From positions 1 to 7,248 of the forward strand of contig MKRS01000516.1 of assembly GCA_001897035.1 (NCBI GenBank): a stretch of 7,248 nucleotides of DNA. Direction: 5' to 3'. The stretch comes from Bacteroidales bacterium 45-6. Lineage in GTDB: Bacteria > Bacteroidota > Bacteroidia > Bacteroidales > Dysgonomonadaceae. The translations under genes were made by a program, and so were the position numbers. The notes below the pieces were generated by a model. The model was given only the letters and a program-made list of their open reading frames with translations, had not been told where the DNA came from and ran no database searches. This document shows positions 5,765 to 7,248 of the stretch, piece by piece; the stretch's first letter is position 1; every line of letters begins with the position of its first letter.

Positions 5765-7248
5765 ATGGAAAGAAAAAGGGTTTATGCTTTCGGTGCCGGG
5801 CATACAGAAGGCAATGCGGAGATGAGGAATCTCTTGGGCGGTAAAGGGGCCAATTTGGCCGAAATGAGCTTGATCGGCGTTCCTGTTCCTCCCGGATTTA
5901 CAATCACCACTGAAGTTTGCACCGAATATTTCGAGCTGGGGCGGGAAAAGGTGGTCGAACTGCTGAAAGACGATGTGAAGAAGGCCATCGAAGCCATCGA
6001 AAAATACATCGGGTTCACGTTTGGCGATCCTCGGAATCCGCTTCTAGTGTCTGTTCGTTCTGGCTCCCGTGCTTCTATGCCGGGGATGATGGACACCATC
6101 CTGAATCTCGGAATCAACGACGAAATAGCTAAAGGGCTTTCCGAAAAAACAGGCAACGAGCGTTTCGTGTGGGATTCATACCGCCGTTTTGTGCAGATGT
6201 ACGGCGATGTGGTGCTCGGACTCAAGCCACAGAAAAAAGAAGACATAGATCCTTTTGAAGAAATCATTGAACATGTTAAAAATTACAGAGGGGTCAAATT
6301 AGATAATGAACTTACCACCGAAGACCTGAAAGATTTGGTCGTTCGGTTCAAAAAAGCTGTGAAAGACCGCACCGGAAAAAATTTTCCAGAAGATGTTTAC
6401 ACGCAGTTGTGGGGTGCTATCATGGCTGTTTTCGATTCGTGGATGAACGAACGGGCCATTCTCTACCGCAAGTTGGAGGGAATTCCCGATGATTGGGGCA
6501 CAGCTGTGAATGTGCAGTCGATGGTGTTTGGCAATATGGGAAACACTTCGGCAACCGGCGTATGCTTCAGCAGGGATGCTTCCAACGGCGAAAACCTCTT
6601 CAATGGCGAATATCTCATCAATGCACAAGGCGAGGATGTGGTTGCAGGCATACGCACTCCGCAGCAAATCACCAAGATTGGTTCCCAGCGCTGGGCTAAG
6701 TTGATTGGAGTTTCGGAAGCCGATCGTAAAAACAAATATCCGTCCATGGAGGAATCTATGCCCGAAATTTTCAAACAGCTTGACGACATTCAGAACCAGC
6801 TGGAAGAGCATTACCGCGACATGCAGGACATGGAGTTCACCGTTCAGGAAGGGAAGCTTTGGCTGCTCCAAACCCGCAACGGTAAACGCACCGGGGCTGC
6901 TATGGTGAAAATTGCGATGGATTTGCTCAAAGAGGGAAAGATCGATGAAAAAACCTTGTTGAAGCGAATCGACCCCAACAAGTTGAATGAATTGCTCCAC
7001 CCGGTATTCAATAAAGTTGCAGAAAAGAAGGCGAAAGTGTTGGCCAAAGGCCTTCCCGCTTCGCCGGGCGCAGCCTCCGGGCAGATTGTGTTTTTTGCCG
7101 ACGATGCCGCCCGCTGGCACGAAGAAGGCCGGAAAACATTGCTGGTGCGCATTGAAACTTCTCCCGAAGATTTGGCTGGGATGGCTGTGGTTCAGGGTAT
7201 TCTCACGGCCCGTGGAGGAATGACCTCTCATGCGGCCGTTGTGGCTCG
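5765..7248 (+). CDS. ppdK: Pyruvate, phosphate dikinase, N-terminal half (cut by the window edge)
   Basis: Interconverts pyruvate, ATP and phosphate with PEP, AMP and pyrophosphate in the cytoplasm; in anaerobes it often works in PPi-saving glycolysis or in PEP supply. 494 codons are present and the frame is intact to the window end. Visible parts are the N-terminal ATP-grasp domain with [13 protein letters not shown] (22-34), [11 protein letters not shown] (40-50), [21 protein letters not shown] (96-116), [10 protein letters not shown] (267-276), [14 protein letters not shown] (286-299) and [11 protein letters not shown] (367-377). The phosphohistidine domain follows, with [10 protein letters not shown] (431-440) and [11 protein letters not shown] (481-491), where H489 is the phosphorylated histidine. 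H489, against H455 in the 874-residue clostridial enzyme, suggests a product of about 905-910 residues. ATG 5765-5767 is chosen because [10 protein letters not shown] fits the family start; an in-frame ATG at 5750-5752 would add five residues. There is no Shine-Dalgarno sequence, only A/T-rich leader. The C-terminal PEP/pyruvate-binding barrel lies outside. Confidence 0.97.
   Translation, partial: MERKRVYAFGAGHTEGNAEMRNLLGGKGANLAEMSLIGVPVPPGFTITTEVCTEYFELGREKVVELLKDDVKKAIEAIEKYIGFTFGDPRNPLLVSVRSGSRASMPGMMDTILNLGINDEIAKGLSEKTGNERFVWDSYRRFVQMYGDVVLGLKPQKKEDIDPFEEIIEHVKNYRGVKLDNELTTEDLKDLVVRFKKAVKDRTGKNFPEDVYTQLWGAIMAVFDSWMNERAILYRKLEGIPDDWGTAVNVQSMVFGNMGNTSATGVCFSRDASNGENLFNGEYLINAQGEDVVAGIRTPQQITKIGSQRWAKLIGVSEADRKNKYPSMEESMPEIFKQLDDIQNQLEEHYRDMQDMEFTVQEGKLWLLQTRNGKRTGAAMVKIAMDLLKEGKIDEKTLLKRIDPNKLNELLHPVFNKVAEKKAKVLAKGLPASPGAASGQIVFFADDAARWHEEGRKTLLVRIETSPEDLAGMAVVQGILTARGGMTSHAAVVA

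Noticed and set aside
5782..6267. 161-codon Ser-rich frame antisense to the start of ppdK
   Set aside because: Ser-rich shadow of the ATP-grasp coding sequence.
6299..7231. 310-codon open frame antisense to ppdK
   Set aside because: Coding shadow of the intact ppdK frame; no domain and no start context.

Overview
The window looks like ordinary chromosomal DNA from a member of the Bacteroidota, most likely the order Bacteroidales. Three things support this. There is a type IX secretion system (T9SS) plug protein, a family largely confined to this phylum. The upstream regions carry sigma-ABfr-type promoter elements (TTTG, then about 19 nt, then TAnnTTTG). The start codons have weak or no Shine-Dalgarno sequences. 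The genus cannot be fixed from the sequence.

Layout, left to right: (1) positions 1-1086, plus strand, the 3' part of a T9SS plug protein gene (DUF5103 type). (2) Positions 1073-1834, minus strand, a conserved-looking protein of unknown function that overlaps the plug gene tail to tail by 14 bp. It has a near-perfect promoter that would start its mRNA at or next to the ATG. (3) Positions 1911-4336, minus strand, a compact cluster transcribed pyrE, SRPBCC-domain protein, argH, with gaps of 3 and 29 bp. A -7 promoter element lies just upstream of pyrE. (4) Positions 4337-4599, an A/T-rich gap ending in a perfect 14-bp inverted repeat next to the stop codon of the following gene. (5) Positions 4600-5211, minus strand, a small nitroreductase-family flavoprotein with a Sec signal peptide. 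(6) Positions 5212-5764, an A/T-rich non-coding region between divergent genes. It contains a well-formed plus-strand terminator hairpin with no obvious gene in front of it. (7) Positions 5765-7248, plus strand, the first 494 codons of pyruvate, phosphate dikinase (ppdK), cut by the window edge just past the phosphohistidine motif.

The genes are mainly housekeeping: orotate to OMP (pyrE), the last step of arginine synthesis (argH), and PEP/pyruvate interconversion (ppdK). pyrE and argH lie in pathways that both draw on carbamoyl phosphate, and the small lipid- or ligand-binding-type SRPBCC protein sits between them. I found no mobile element, CRISPR array, tRNA, rRNA, toxin-antitoxin pair or defence system. 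The points most worth a second look are the predicted leaderless promoter of the unknown gene, the orphan plus-strand terminator, the exported nitroreductase, and the inverted repeat whose A/T tracts have the opposite polarity to a classical terminator.
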